64,000 nt of DNA from Comamonadaceae bacterium (GCA_003599455.1 QZKF01000059.1:1-64000), one strand, 5' to 3'; positions 1-8,537 are shown, numbered from the stretch's first letter. Numbers and translations are program-made. The notes: generated from the sequence alone by a model not told the origin.

Positions 1-213
1 TTCGAGGGCGGCACCAGGGCCATCGCCGAAGCGATCGCGAAGAGCAGCGCCTTCAGCATCGCCGGCGGGGGCGACACGCTGGCGGCCATTGCCAAGTACG
101 GCATCGAGAAGGACGTGGGCTACATCTCCACCGGCGGTGGCGCCTTCCTGGAGGTGCTGGAGGGCAAGACCCTGCCCGCGTTCGAGGTGCTCGCGCGCCG
201 CGCAGCGGGTTGA
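1..213 (+). CDS. pgk: phosphoglycerate kinase, C-terminal 70 residues (5' end outside window)
   Basis: This is the end of glycolytic/Calvin-cycle phosphoglycerate kinase, which transfers phosphate from 1,3-bisphosphoglycerate to ADP in the cytoplasm. The frame is open from base 1. It shows the conserved nucleotide-loop GGGDT (about residues 24-28 of the fragment) and the family C-terminal signature [17 protein letters not shown]. The stop TGA is at 211-213. A convergent gene ends one base later, so there is no room for a dedicated intrinsic terminator between them. Identification is firm despite the missing N-terminal domain. Confidence 0.95.
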   Translation, partial: FEGGTRAIAEAIAKSSAFSIAGGGDTLAAIAKYGIEKDVGYISTGGGAFLEVLEGKTLPAFEVLARRAAG

Positions 214-214
214 T

Positions 215-634
215 TCAAGGGTTTCGGGTCGGGATGCGGGCCACGACCCAGACCCCGATCAGCGCCGCGACCAGCACGATCGCCAGCACGATGGGCTGGC
301 CGCGCAAACCCCAGGCCGAGAGGCCGACCATCGCCACCATCGACACCTGGGCCACGGTCTTGGTGCGCCGCGTCAGGCTGCGGTGCTGCTCCCAGTCGCG
401 CACCATCGGGCCCATGAAGCGGTGGTTGAGCAGCCAGCCGTGCAGGCGCGGCGAGGCCTTGGCGTAGCAGGCCGCGGCCAGCAGCACGAAGGGGGTGGTG
501 GGCAGGCCCGGCAGCACCACGCCGACGAGGCCCAGCGCGAGCGACACGCTTCCGGCCAGCCAGAACAGACCGCGCACCACGCGGGATCGGTGCAGGGTGG
601 CGCTGTCGGGTGCGGGTGGGTGGGGCCCGGTCAT
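215..634 (-). CDS. DUF454 (YbaN-type) small inner-membrane protein
   Basis: A 139-residue membrane protein with a hydrophobic hairpin near residues 22-58 (LPGLPTTPFVLLAAACYAK) and two more hydrophobic segments at about 97-110 and 114-132. This matches the DUF454/YbaN family of inner-membrane proteins of unknown function. The conserved GxVLPGLPTTPF and YAKASPRL-type motifs are visible. The start codon overlaps the stop of the upstream SirB2-like gene (ATGA), so the two are probably co-translated. No role can be assigned from sequence. The same frame stays open much further upstream, but that region is occupied by better supported genes. Confidence 0.85.
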   Translation of the reverse strand: MTGPHPPAPDSATLHRSRVVRGLFWLAGSVSLALGLVGVVLPGLPTTPFVLLAAACYAKASPRLHGWLLNHRFMGPMVRDWEQHRSLTRRTKTVAQVSMVAMVGLSAWGLRGQPIVLAIVLVAALIGVWVVARIPTRNP

Positions 635-1038
635 GGTGCCCACCAGCCCAGCGGATGGCGCGCCAGCGCGATCGAAGCCATGAAGGCCACGCACAGCAGG
701 GCGGCCAGCAGGAACAGCGCACGCGTTCGGGTGGAGGACGTCTGCCGCATCGCCATCGATCCCAGCGCGATGTAGACCAGCAGCAGGCAGAGCTTGAGAC
801 CGAGCCAGGGCGTGTGCAGCGGGTTGAGTTGCAGCAACCACCACAGACTGCCCCCGGCCACCAACAAGGCGCTGTCCACCGCCTCGCTGGTGCGGCGCCA
901 ACCCTGGCGCAAGGGCCAGCCCTGGCCCTGCAGCGCGGCCAGCGCGCGCACCGCGAACAGCCCCACGCTGGTCGCGACGAGACCCAGGTGGGTCTTGAGC
1001 AGCAGCGGATAGGCCCAGGCGATGTCCGATGGTGGCAT
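631..1038 (-). CDS. SirB2-family membrane protein
   Basis: A 135-residue protein with four predicted transmembrane segments (roughly residues 8-30, 55-72, 79-96 and 106-125), as in the SirB2 (invasion regulator SirB) family of inner-membrane proteins of unknown biochemical function. The motif LLLKTHLGLVATSVGLF near the N-terminus and the LNPLHTPWLGLKLCLLLVY segment resemble that family. The ATG at 1038 starts the gene and its TGA overlaps the ATG of the DUF454 gene. It sits downstream of ytfE on the same strand with an 81-nt gap, so partial co-transcription is possible. Confidence 0.75.
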   Translation of the reverse strand: MPPSDIAWAYPLLLKTHLGLVATSVGLFAVRALAALQGQGWPLRQGWRRTSEAVDSALLVAGGSLWWLLQLNPLHTPWLGLKLCLLLVYIALGSMAMRQTSSTRTRALFLLAALLCVAFMASIALARHPLGWWAP

Positions 1039-1119
1039 GGGTGGTGGGTGAAGTCGGGCGGGCGGTGACGATCGCCGCCAGCATAGCCGCTCCCACGCGC
1101 CTGGCGCGCCGCCGCGGCC

Positions 1120-1818
1120 TCAGCAGCAGGCCTTGCGCACCGGTTCGAACTGCGGGAACAGGCGGTTGTTTTCCAGGTGGATGTGCGCGATCAGGTCGTC
1201 CGCGAGCTGCGCGATGCCGGCGTACAGGGCGCGCCAGGTGTTGCACGCGCCCGGCGGCGGCGTGGCGTCGTGCGCGAGCGCCATCAGGCGTTCGAGCTGT
1301 TCGCCGTGGCTGGTGTGTTCGGCCCGCATCACGCCGATCGGCATCGCGGCCATGCCGCGCCCACCGGCCCGGAGCAGGGGAAACAGCACCTGTTCCTCCT
1401 TGTCCATGTGGTCGAGCAGCTCGGTCTCCATGGCCTCGAGGTGATCCGCCAGGCCCGTGGGCACGTCGGCGTGTTCGCGGTGCACCGCCTCCACCCGGCG
1501 CGCCATGCGGATCAGCTCGGGCAGCTGTTCGCGGTGCACCGCGTGGTAGCGCGTGAGGATGTGGTCGATCATGCCGTCGGTGGTCTGCGGCGCTTCCGGC
1601 GTGGCGGGGCGCTCCAGCCGGTCCAGTTCGGCCAGCACCGCGTCCAGCGCCAGGCCCTTGTTGTCGCAGGCCTGCTGCAGGGCGATCTGGCCGCCACAGC
1701 AGAAGTCGAGCTTGAGGCGGCGGAACACCGCGGTGGAGCCGGGCAGCTCGACGGCGATCTGTCCGATCGGCTGTGTGGCACGGGCCAGGGTGGCGGGGCG
1801 GTCTGCGATCTGGTTCAT
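1120..1818 (-). CDS. ytfE: iron-sulfur cluster repair di-iron protein (YtfE/ScdA/RIC)
   Basis: RIC proteins are cytoplasmic di-iron hemerythrin-like proteins that repair Fe-S clusters damaged by nitric oxide or peroxide. The 232-residue product has the ScdA N-terminal domain with the diagnostic DFCCGG motif (Cys40, Cys41). A hemerythrin bundle follows, with His/Glu ligands in HILTRYHAVHREQLP, HMDKEEQVLFPLL, EHTSHGEQLER and HIHLENNRLFPQF. The ATG at 1818 is preceded by AAGGA; an in-frame upstream extension to 1914 would run through the promoter region and is unlikely. It diverges from nsrR and shares its 110-nt intergenic region, as expected for a member of the NsrR regulon. Confidence 0.93.
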   Translation of the reverse strand: MNQIADRPATLARATQPIGQIAVELPGSTAVFRRLKLDFCCGGQIALQQACDNKGLALDAVLAELDRLERPATPEAPQTTDGMIDHILTRYHAVHREQLPELIRMARRVEAVHREHADVPTGLADHLEAMETELLDHMDKEEQVLFPLLRAGGRGMAAMPIGVMRAEHTSHGEQLERLMALAHDATPPPGACNTWRALYAGIAQLADDLIAHIHLENNRLFPQFEPVRKACC

Positions 1819-1928
1819 GGCGTAGTTCCTTAAACATTCATATGGAATGAATATATTAGCGCATAAAATGCACCTCACATGAATATTTCGAACCACCAGA
1901 CGACCATCGGTCAAGAGGAGGATGCGGC
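1819..1928. promoter_or_regulatory. divergent ytfE/nsrR control region with candidate NsrR-type inverted repeat
   Basis: This unusually AT-rich stretch separates two divergent genes. It holds the inverted repeat ATTCAT-N5-ATGAAT at 1836-1852. The right-arm sequence ATGAATAT (1847-1854) recurs at 1879-1886, 32 bp away. NsrR is an NO-sensing Fe-S repressor that binds AT-rich palindromes and usually controls hmp and ytfE-type genes. The position is right for such a site, but the sequence is not an exact match to the consensus I remember, so the assignment is inference. Confidence 0.5.
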
Positions 1929-2453
1929 ATGCGACTGACCCACTGGACCGACTACAGCCTGCGCGTGCTGATGTACTGCGCCGCCAGCGCGCAGCGCGAG
2001 CAGCCCGCCACCATCGGCGAGATCGCCGAAGCCCACGGCATCTCGCGCAGCCACCTCACCAAGATCGTGATGACGCTCTCCGGCCTGGGCCTGCTGGAGA
2101 CCACGCGGGGCCGTGGAGGCGGCCTGCGCCTGCTCAAGCCGGCGCAGTCCATCGTGCTGGGCGAAGTGATCCGCCAGACCGAGAGCGATTTCACCCTGGT
2201 GGAGTGCTTCGACGCGGCGCACAACACCTGCCGCCTCGACGGCCATTGCCGCCTGAAGGGTGCGCTGCGCGAGGCCATGGACCGCTACCTGGAGGTGCTC
2301 GATGGCGTGACCCTGGCCGACCTGATCGCGCCCATGGAGCCCGCCCCCGGGGTGCGTGGCGGCCAGCGGGTGCGCTTCGTCACCGGCCTGCCGCGACCGC
2401 CCGACGGCGCGGTCCGACGGCCGCGGGTACCTGCCGGCGGCGAAAGCCGCTAA
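1929..2453 (+). CDS. nsrR: Rrf2-family nitric-oxide-sensing repressor NsrR
   Basis: NsrR is a cytoplasmic Rrf2-type repressor whose Fe-S cluster is nitrosylated by NO, relieving repression of NO-defence genes. The 174-residue product begins MRLTHWTDYSLRVLMY, typical of NsrR. It has the winged-helix segment GEIAEAHGISRSHLTKIV and the three cluster cysteines Cys93, Cys101 and Cys107 in the spacing expected for the family. Its C-terminal tail, after about residue 140, is basic and probably disordered. narX starts 9 nt after the stop, which places NO sensing and nitrate sensing on one transcript. Its likely target is the adjacent divergent promoter. Confidence 0.92.
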   Translation: MRLTHWTDYSLRVLMYCAASAQREQPATIGEIAEAHGISRSHLTKIVMTLSGLGLLETTRGRGGGLRLLKPAQSIVLGEVIRQTESDFTLVECFDAAHNTCRLDGHCRLKGALREAMDRYLEVLDGVTLADLIAPMEPAPGVRGGQRVRFVTGLPRPPDGAVRRPRVPAGGESR

Positions 2454-2462
2454 CCTCGCGCC

Positions 2463-4391
2463 ATGGTATCCACCGCCTCGCTGTCGACCAAGCTGGTGCG
2501 CATCGGCGCCGGGCTGCTGCTCGTCGCGCTGGCGTCCATCGGCCTCACGCTGTGGGTCACATGGCAGCTTGAAGGCGGCGCGGCGGCGGTCAACGAAGCC
2601 GGGCGCATGCGCATGCAGACCTGGCGGCTCACCAGCGTGGCGCAGGCCAGCCCGGCGCAGGCCGACGTGGTGGCGCTGGTGCAGGAGTTCGACCGCAGCC
2701 TGGAGCTGCTGCGCCGCGGCGACGCCAGCCGGCCGCTCTTCGTGCCCTGGGACGACGCGGTCGGCCGCGAGTTCGCCACGGTGGAGGCGCTGTGGCAGAA
2801 CCAGCGCCCGCTGTGGCTGCAGGACAGCCCGCCCGAGCCGGCGCAGGCGCTGGCCGCGGCCGGCACTTTCGTCGACGCCATCGACGCCCTGGTGCTCGCG
2901 ATCGAGAGGCAGCTCTCGGGCTTCACCGCCATCCTCAACCTGTTCCAGTTCCTCATGATGGCGCTGGCCATCGTCGGCGCGGTGGTGATGCTCTACACCG
3001 GCTACATGTATGTGATCCACCCGCTGGCCCACCTGCGCCAGGGCCTGCGCCGGCTGGAGTCGGGCGACTTCAAGGCGCGGGTGGAGGTCGACACGCTCGA
3101 CGAATTCGGCCAGGTGGCGGGTGGCTTCAACCGCATGGCGTCCACGCTGCAGTCGATGTACGCCGGGCTGGAGACCCAGGTCGAGACCAAGACGCGCCAC
3201 ATCGAGGCGCAGCGTGCGCGGCTGGCGACCCTGTACGAGGTCAGTGCCTTCATGGCCCACGCCGGCAGCATCGAGGAGCTCTCGCGCGGTTTTGCCCAGC
3301 GCGTGCGCGCCGTGGTCAAGGCCGACGCGGTGGCGGTGCGCTGGAGCGACGAGGCCAGCCAGCGTTACCTGATGCTGGCCTCCGACTGTTTTCCGCAGGA
3401 GATGGTGGAAGAGGAGCGCAGCCTGCTGGCGGGCGCTTGCGCCTGTGGCAGCCTGCAGCCCGACGCGCGCACGCGCGTCATTCCCATCCACAGCCACGAC
3501 GAGGCCCGGGTGCGCCACTGCGCGCGCGCCGGCTTCGAGACGCTGGTGAGCGTGCCGGTGCGTCTGCAGAACCGCCTGCTCGGCGAGATCGACCTGTTCT
3601 ACCGCTCGCAGGCCAGCCTGAGCACGGGCGAGACCGAGCTGCTCGATGCCCTGGCCAGCCACCTCGCCAACGCGCTGGAGAGCCTGCGCGCCTCCGCGCT
3701 GGAGCGCGAGGCGGCGGTGGGCGAGGAGCGCGCGCTGATCGCGCGCGAGCTGCACGACTCCATCGCGCAGTCGCTGGCCTTCCTGAAGATCCAGGTCCAG
3801 CTGCTGCGCACCGCCGTGCAGAAGGCGCAGCCGCAGCAGGTGCAGGTCACGCTCGACGAGCTCGACGAAGGCCTGCGCGAGAGCATCCACGACGTGCGCG
3901 AGCTGCTGGTGCACTTCCGCACCCGCACCAACACCGACGACATCGAGCGCGCGCTGCAGGAGACGCTGCAGAAGTTCCAGCACCAGACCGGCCTGTCCGC
4001 CCGGCTGCACATCGAAGGCCACGGCCTTCCCTTGCCGGCCGATGTGCAAGTGCAGGTGCTGCACGTGCTGCAGGAATCGCTCTCCAACGTGCGCAAGCAC
4101 GCCGGCGCCAGCCACGTCCAGCTGGACGTGGTCAAGGGCTCGCACTGGCGCTTCCGCGTGCGCGACGACGGTTCGGGCTTCGACGCGCTGGACGCGCCCG
4201 ACGCATCGCACGTGGGCCTGAAGATCATGCGCGAGCGCGCCGCCCTCATCGGTGCCCGGGTCGACGTGAGTTCCGAGCCCGGCACGGGCACCACCGTCAC
4301 CCTGAGCCTGCCGCCACACCCGGTGGCGGCGGGCGTTTCCCTGTCCGGGCCGGCCCACCAGCCGCCCACCGCCACCCCGCTCACGCCATGA
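2463..4391 (+). CDS. narX: nitrate/nitrite sensor histidine kinase NarX
   Basis: A membrane sensor kinase of 642 residues that detects periplasmic nitrate/nitrite and phosphorylates NarL. Visible order: TM1 at about 11-33; a P-box-like nitrate-binding helix, EAGRMRMQTWRLTS, at about 44-57; TM2 at about 159-185; HAMP; a GAF-like central module with a cysteine cluster (SDC, ACAC and HC) like that of NarX; then an HPK7 kinase with RELHDSIAQSLAF (phospho-acceptor His431) and ATPase boxes ending in GTGTTVTL. Its TGA overlaps the narL ATG (ATGA), so the pair is translationally coupled. Length and architecture are normal for NarX. Confidence 0.93.
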   Translation: MVSTASLSTKLVRIGAGLLLVALASIGLTLWVTWQLEGGAAAVNEAGRMRMQTWRLTSVAQASPAQADVVALVQEFDRSLELLRRGDASRPLFVPWDDAVGREFATVEALWQNQRPLWLQDSPPEPAQALAAAGTFVDAIDALVLAIERQLSGFTAILNLFQFLMMALAIVGAVVMLYTGYMYVIHPLAHLRQGLRRLESGDFKARVEVDTLDEFGQVAGGFNRMASTLQSMYAGLETQVETKTRHIEAQRARLATLYEVSAFMAHAGSIEELSRGFAQRVRAVVKADAVAVRWSDEASQRYLMLASDCFPQEMVEEERSLLAGACACGSLQPDARTRVIPIHSHDEARVRHCARAGFETLVSVPVRLQNRLLGEIDLFYRSQASLSTGETELLDALASHLANALESLRASALEREAAVGEERALIARELHDSIAQSLAFLKIQVQLLRTAVQKAQPQQVQVTLDELDEGLRESIHDVRELLVHFRTRTNTDDIERALQETLQKFQHQTGLSARLHIEGHGLPLPADVQVQVLHVLQESLSNVRKHAGASHVQLDVVKGSHWRFRVRDDGSGFDALDAPDASHVGLKIMRERAALIGARVDVSSEPGTGTTVTLSLPPHPVAAGVSLSGPAHQPPTATPLTP

Positions 4392-5089
4392 CCGACACGC
4401 GCTCCCCGACCCTGCCCATCCGCCTGCTGGTGGTGGACGACCACTCGCTGTTCCGGCGCGGCCTCATGGCGCTGCTGTCGCAGGACGCGCGCTTCACCGT
4501 CACCTGCGAGGCCGGCGACGTCGGCGAGGCTTTGCGCTGCGTGCAGCGTGAGCGCCCCGACCTGATCCTGCTCGACAACCACCTGCCCGGCGTGCTGGGC
4601 GTGGATGCGATCCCCTCGCTGCGCGAGGCCGCGCCGGGCACCCGCATCCTGATGCTCACGGTGAGCGAGAACGAGGCCGACCTGGTGGCCGCGCTCAAGG
4701 CCGGCGCCGACGGTTACCTGCTCAAGACGGTCGAGTCGCACCACCTGTGCGAGGCCATCGTCAAGGTGATGGACGGCGAGTCGGTGGTCAGTCCCGAGAT
4801 GACCACCAAGCTGGTGTCGGCCCTGCGCGCGCAGCCAGCGACCAACGGCGACGCGGCCGATGCACCACCGGTGGCGGCGGCCGCCGCCGATGCCGAACTC
4901 GCCTCGCTGTCCGCGCGCGAGCGCGAGATCCTCGACCTCATCGCCGGTGGCGACAGCAACAAGCACATCGCGCGCAAGCTCGACATCGCCGAAACCACGG
5001 TCAAGATCCATGTGCAGCACATCCTGCGCAAGCTCCACATCACCTCGCGCGTGCAGGCCGCGGTGTTCGCGGCCCGCCACGCCCACTAG
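4388..5089 (+). CDS. narL: nitrate/nitrite response regulator NarL
   Basis: A two-domain LuxR/NarL-class response regulator of 233 residues. The receiver has the acidic pair VVDDH, phospho-acceptor Asp63 in LLDNHLPG and Lys in YLLKTVE. The C-terminal LuxR-type helix-turn-helix covers about residues 172-226 (LSAREREILDLIAGG, TTVKIHVQHILRK). A linker of about 25 residues rich in Ala/Pro joins them. It is coupled to narX by a 4-nt overlap and presumably controls the downstream narK/narGHJI promoter. I could not recognise NarL heptamers with confidence. Confidence 0.92.
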   Translation: MTDTRSPTLPIRLLVVDDHSLFRRGLMALLSQDARFTVTCEAGDVGEALRCVQRERPDLILLDNHLPGVLGVDAIPSLREAAPGTRILMLTVSENEADLVAALKAGADGYLLKTVESHHLCEAIVKVMDGESVVSPEMTTKLVSALRAQPATNGDAADAPPVAAAAADAELASLSAREREILDLIAGGDSNKHIARKLDIAETTVKIHVQHILRKLHITSRVQAAVFAARHAH

Positions 5090-5102
5090 GAGACAGACGA
5101 CC

Positions 5103-5441
5103 ATGGCCCTGCACCACCTCGAATCGGGCGAAATCGCCAACCTGCGTCCGCTGGGCGGCGACGCGCTCAGCACCCAGTCCAGCGCGCTGTTCAAGACCGA
5201 GCAGCTGGAGGTCATCCGGCTGGTGATCGCGCGTGGGCGCGAGATGCCGCTGCACAAGGTGCCGGGCGAGATCACGGTGCAGTGCCTCGAGGGCGTGATC
5301 GAGTTCGAGACGCCCGGGCGCGTGCAGAAGCTGCAGGCGGGCCAGCTGCTGTTCCTGCGCGGCGGCGTGCCGCACAGCCTGCGCGCGCTGGAAGACGCCT
5401 GCGTGCTGGTCACCATCCTGCTGTGGGGACCCCCGCCCTGA
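5103..5441 (+). CDS. small single-domain cupin protein
   Basis: A 112-residue cupin. The first metal-motif region is EMPLHKVPGEITVQCLEGVIEF and the second is LLFLRGGVPHSLRALED, which retains one histidine. Only two of the usual four metal ligands are obvious (HK and PH), so metal binding is uncertain. Similar cupins sit next to nar or nor regulators in other proteobacteria, but no reaction is known to me. It begins 13 nt after narL behind AGGAGA and is most likely the last gene of the nsrR-narX-narL transcript. A hairpin (5433-5450) overlaps its stop codon. Confidence 0.75.
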   Translation: MALHHLESGEIANLRPLGGDALSTQSSALFKTEQLEVIRLVIARGREMPLHKVPGEITVQCLEGVIEFETPGRVQKLQAGQLLFLRGGVPHSLRALEDACVLVTILLWGPPP

Positions 5442-5450
5442 GCCGGGCGG
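5433..5450 (+). terminator. stem-loop over the cupin stop codon (weak terminator or attenuator)
   Basis: CCGCCC and GGGCGG form a 6-bp GC stem with a TGAGCC loop that contains the cupin stop codon. No T-run follows, so it is not a canonical intrinsic terminator. The adjacent FNR box begins two bases later. It could partly insulate the narXL transcript from the narK promoter. Confidence 0.35.
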
Positions 5451-5451
5451 C

Positions 5452-5465
5452 TTGATCCAGATCAA
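5452..5465. promoter_or_regulatory. perfect FNR/ANR/DNR-type box upstream of narK1
   Basis: TTGATCCAGATCAA matches the FNR consensus TTGAT-N4-ATCAA exactly. Its centre (5458.5) lies about 42-43 bp before a plausible start point near 5501, with a -10-like TAGTTC at 5490-5495. This is the class II FNR-activated layout. It is the only perfect FNR box I found between the nsrR promoter and the end of the nar-nnrS gene run, so it probably drives that run when oxygen is absent. Confidence 0.88.
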
Positions 5466-5615
5466 GTCGCGCGCACAAAGGCGCCGCCCTAGTTCTTCCG
5501 GAAGCGCCGCGCCCACCTGCCATCGTTCTTCTTCCCCCGCCGCGCAGCCACCGGAGGGATAGGCGGGCGCGCCCGTTGCGCCGACAGTGATGCCATGTCC
5601 CGTGGAGAACACAAC

Positions 5616-6884
5616 ATGGCTTCCGAACTGAGCAACGACAAAAAAGCGTGGTCCGTGCTGATCGTCAGCACGCTGGCCTTCACCGTGTGTTTCATGGTGT
5701 GGATGATGTTCGGCGTGATCGGCATCCCGATCAAGAAGGCGCTGGACCTCAACTCCACCCAGTTCGGCCTGCTCATGGCCACGCCGGTGCTCACCGGCTC
5801 GCTGGTGCGCGTGCCGCTGGGCATCTGGACCGACCGCTTTGGAGGCCGCATCGTGATGGCCATCCTCATGGCCATCACCGTGCCGGCGATCTGGCTCATG
5901 AGCTACGCCACCGCGTACTGGCACTTCCTCACCATCGGCCTGTTCGTCGGCCTGGCGGGCGGTTCCTTCTCGGTCGGCACGCCCTATGTGGCGCGCTGGT
6001 TCCCCAAGCACCGCCAGGGCATGGCCATGGGCGTGTACGGCGCGGGCAACTCGGGCGCGGCGGTCAACAAGTTCGTGGCACCGGTGCTGCTGGTGGCCTT
6101 CGGCTGGACCATGGTGCCGCAGGTCTACGCGGCCATCATGCTGGGCACGGTGGTGCTGTTCTGGCTGTTCAGCCACAGCGACCCCTCGCACCTGGTGCCG
6201 AGCAACGTGTCCTTCATGGACCAGCTCAAGGCGCTCAAGGACCCCAAGGTCCTCAAGTACTGCCAGTACTACAGCATCGTCTTCGGTGGCTACGTGGCGC
6301 TCTCGCTGTGGATGGTGCAGTACTACGTGGGCGAGTTCGGCCTGGACATCCGCGTGGCCGCGCTGCTGGCCGCCTGCTTCTCGCTGCCCGGCGGCGTGCT
6401 GCGCGCGGTGGGCGGCGTGATGTCCGACAAGTTCGGCGCGCACAAGGTCACCTGGTGGGTGCTGTGGGTGAGCTGGATCTGCCTGTTCCTGCTGTCGTAT
6501 CCGCAGACCGACTTCACCGTGGTCACCGTCAACGGCCCGAAGACCTTCCACATCGGCCTCAACGTCTACCTCTTCACCGCGCTGATGTTCATCCTGGGCA
6601 TCGCCTGGGCCTTCGGCAAGGCCAGCGTCTTCAAGTACATCAGCGACGACTACCCGAAGAACATCGGCGCCATCAGCGGCATCGTCGGCCTGGCCGGCGG
6701 CCTGGGGGGCTTCGTGCTGCCCATCCTGTTCGGCGCGTTGATGGACATCACCGGCATCCGCTCCAGCGCCTTCATGCTGATGTACGGCGTGGTCTGGGTG
6801 TCGCTCATCTGGATGTACTGGACCGAGGTGCGCCAGACCGAGGTCATGGGCGCCAACGCCAAACCCTTTTCCCTTCAGAACTGA
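5616..6884 (+). CDS. narK1: nitrate transporter NarK1 (MFS, nitrate/proton symporter type)
   Basis: A 422-residue MFS protein of the nitrate/nitrite porter family, inner membrane, 12 predicted helices. Visible motifs are the family nitrate signatures GLFVGLAGGSFSVGTPY followed by FPKHRQGMAMGVYGAGNSG, and the second-half GIVGLAGGLGGF. The single-domain NarK1 type is generally a nitrate/H+ symporter that starts respiration by importing nitrate. I chose the ATG at 5616 because GGAGAA lies 6 nt before it; an in-frame ATG at 5595 has no ribosome binding site. It is the first gene after the FNR box, with a leader of about 115 nt. Confidence 0.9.
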   Translation: MASELSNDKKAWSVLIVSTLAFTVCFMVWMMFGVIGIPIKKALDLNSTQFGLLMATPVLTGSLVRVPLGIWTDRFGGRIVMAILMAITVPAIWLMSYATAYWHFLTIGLFVGLAGGSFSVGTPYVARWFPKHRQGMAMGVYGAGNSGAAVNKFVAPVLLVAFGWTMVPQVYAAIMLGTVVLFWLFSHSDPSHLVPSNVSFMDQLKALKDPKVLKYCQYYSIVFGGYVALSLWMVQYYVGEFGLDIRVAALLAACFSLPGGVLRAVGGVMSDKFGAHKVTWWVLWVSWICLFLLSYPQTDFTVVTVNGPKTFHIGLNVYLFTALMFILGIAWAFGKASVFKYISDDYPKNIGAISGIVGLAGGLGGFVLPILFGALMDITGIRSSAFMLMYGVVWVSLIWMYWTEVRQTEVMGANAKPFSLQN

Positions 6885-6908
6885 CGCCACGCGTCGGTCC
6901 AAACCACC

Positions 6909-8537
6909 ATGAACAACACACCCAAGACCGGCCCCGACATCGTCGACTGGCGGCCCGAAGACGAGACCTTCTGGAACAGCACCGGCAGCAAGGTCGCCTA
7001 CCGCAACCTCTGGATCTCCGTGCCGGCCCTGCTGTGCGGCTTCGCCGTCTGGGGCATGTGGGGGATCATCACGGTGCAGATGCTCAACCTGGGCTTCCCC
7101 TTCACCCAGGCCGAGCTGTTCACGCTGACCGCGATCGCCGGCATCTCCGGCGCCACCATGCGCATCCCGGCCTCCTTCCTGGTGCGCCTGGCCGGTGGCC
7201 GCAACACCATCTTCCTCACCACGGCGATGCTGCTGGCCCCGGCCATCGGCACCGGCTTTGCGCTGCAGCACCCCGAGTGGCCGCTGTGGTCGTTCCAGCT
7301 GCTGGCGCTGTGGTCCGGCGTGGGTGGCGGCAACTTCGCCTCCAGCATGTCCAACATCAGCACCTTCTTTCCGAAGCGGCTGCAGGGTACGGCGCTGGGC
7401 CTGAACGCGGGCCTGGGCAACTTCGGCGTGACGACGATGCAGATCGTGATCCCGCTCGTGATGACCCTGCCCCTGCTCGGCGCCTTCGGCGGCGAGCCCA
7501 TGACGCTGGTGAAGGACAGCGGCTGGATCTTCGGCAAGATTGCCGCCGGCACGCCCACCTGGATCCAGAACGCCGGTTTCGCCTGGGTGATCTCGCTGGT
7601 GCCGCTGTCGATCCTGGCCTGGTTCGGCATGAACAACCTGAAGACCGTGTCGCCCGACACCGGCCACCCGCTGGTCGCGTTCGCCAAGGTCACCTACCTC
7701 TACACCCTGGCCTTCATCCCGGCCGTCTTCATGCTCTGGCTGTACCTGCCGGCCCCCACCGGCCTGGGCATCCTGAACATGTGGATCGCGATCCCGCTGG
7801 ACATCGTGCTCGCGCTGCTCATGATGCGCGTGGCCGCCTTCGGTGCCATGAAGGAAAACGTCGCCAAGCAGTTCGCCATCTTCCGCAACAAGCACACCTG
7901 GTCGCTCACCGCGCTCTACATCGTCACCTTCGGCTCCTTCATAGGTTTCTCGATGGTGCTGCCGCTGGCCATCACGGTGATCTTCGGCTTCCAGCACGTG
8001 GCCGATGCGGCCGGCGTGATGACGCACACGCTGAAGAATCCGAACGCCCCGTCGGCCCTCACCTACGCCTGGATCGGCCCCTTCGTCGGTGCCGCGGTGC
8101 GCCCCATCGGCGGCTGGATCTCCGACAAGGTCGGCGGCTCCATCGTCACCCAGGTCATCTCGGCGGTGATGGTGCTGGCCTCCGGCGCGGTGGGCTACGT
8201 GATGATGCAGGCCTACGGCTCGGCCACGCCCGAGCAGTATTTCCCGGCCTTCATCGGCCTGTTCATCGTGCTGTTCTTCGCCAGCGGCATCGGCAACGGC
8301 TCGACCTTCCGCACCATCGGCGTCATCTTCGACCGCCAGCAGGCCGGCCCCGTGCTGGGCTGGACCTCGGCCGTGGCCGCCTACGGCGCCTTCATCGCGC
8401 CGGTGGTGATCGGCGCGCAGATCAAGGCCGGCACACCGCAATACGCCATGTACGGCTTCGCGATCTTCTACGCCGTCTGCCTGGTGCTGAACTGGTGGTT
8501 CTACCTGCGTGCCGGCGCTGAGATCAAGAACCCATGA
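6909..8537 (+). CDS. narK2: nitrate/nitrite antiporter NarK2 (MFS)
   Basis: A 542-residue MFS protein of the NarK2 subtype, expected to exchange imported nitrate for nitrite made by NarGHI. The nitrate signature GVGGGNFASSMSNISTFFP and the second-half GIGNGSTFRTIGVIF are visible. It is longer than narK1 because of a roughly 60-residue insertion between helices in the first half (about residues 185-235) and an N-terminal extension. It starts 24 nt after narK1. Its final TGA overlaps an ATG (8534) that opens a 49-codon small ORF reaching exactly to narG. Confidence 0.92.
   Translation: MNNTPKTGPDIVDWRPEDETFWNSTGSKVAYRNLWISVPALLCGFAVWGMWGIITVQMLNLGFPFTQAELFTLTAIAGISGATMRIPASFLVRLAGGRNTIFLTTAMLLAPAIGTGFALQHPEWPLWSFQLLALWSGVGGGNFASSMSNISTFFPKRLQGTALGLNAGLGNFGVTTMQIVIPLVMTLPLLGAFGGEPMTLVKDSGWIFGKIAAGTPTWIQNAGFAWVISLVPLSILAWFGMNNLKTVSPDTGHPLVAFAKVTYLYTLAFIPAVFMLWLYLPAPTGLGILNMWIAIPLDIVLALLMMRVAAFGAMKENVAKQFAIFRNKHTWSLTALYIVTFGSFIGFSMVLPLAITVIFGFQHVADAAGVMTHTLKNPNAPSALTYAWIGPFVGAAVRPIGGWISDKVGGSIVTQVISAVMVLASGAVGYVMMQAYGSATPEQYFPAFIGLFIVLFFASGIGNGSTFRTIGVIFDRQQAGPVLGWTSAVAAYGAFIAPVVIGAQIKAGTPQYAMYGFAIFYAVCLVLNWWFYLRAGAEIKNP

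Noticed and set aside
1911..4358. 815-codon open frame antisense to nsrR-narX
   Set aside because: Composition is a His/Gln/Arg/Gly-rich shadow of a high-GC coding strand, with no domain; narX is secure on the other strand.
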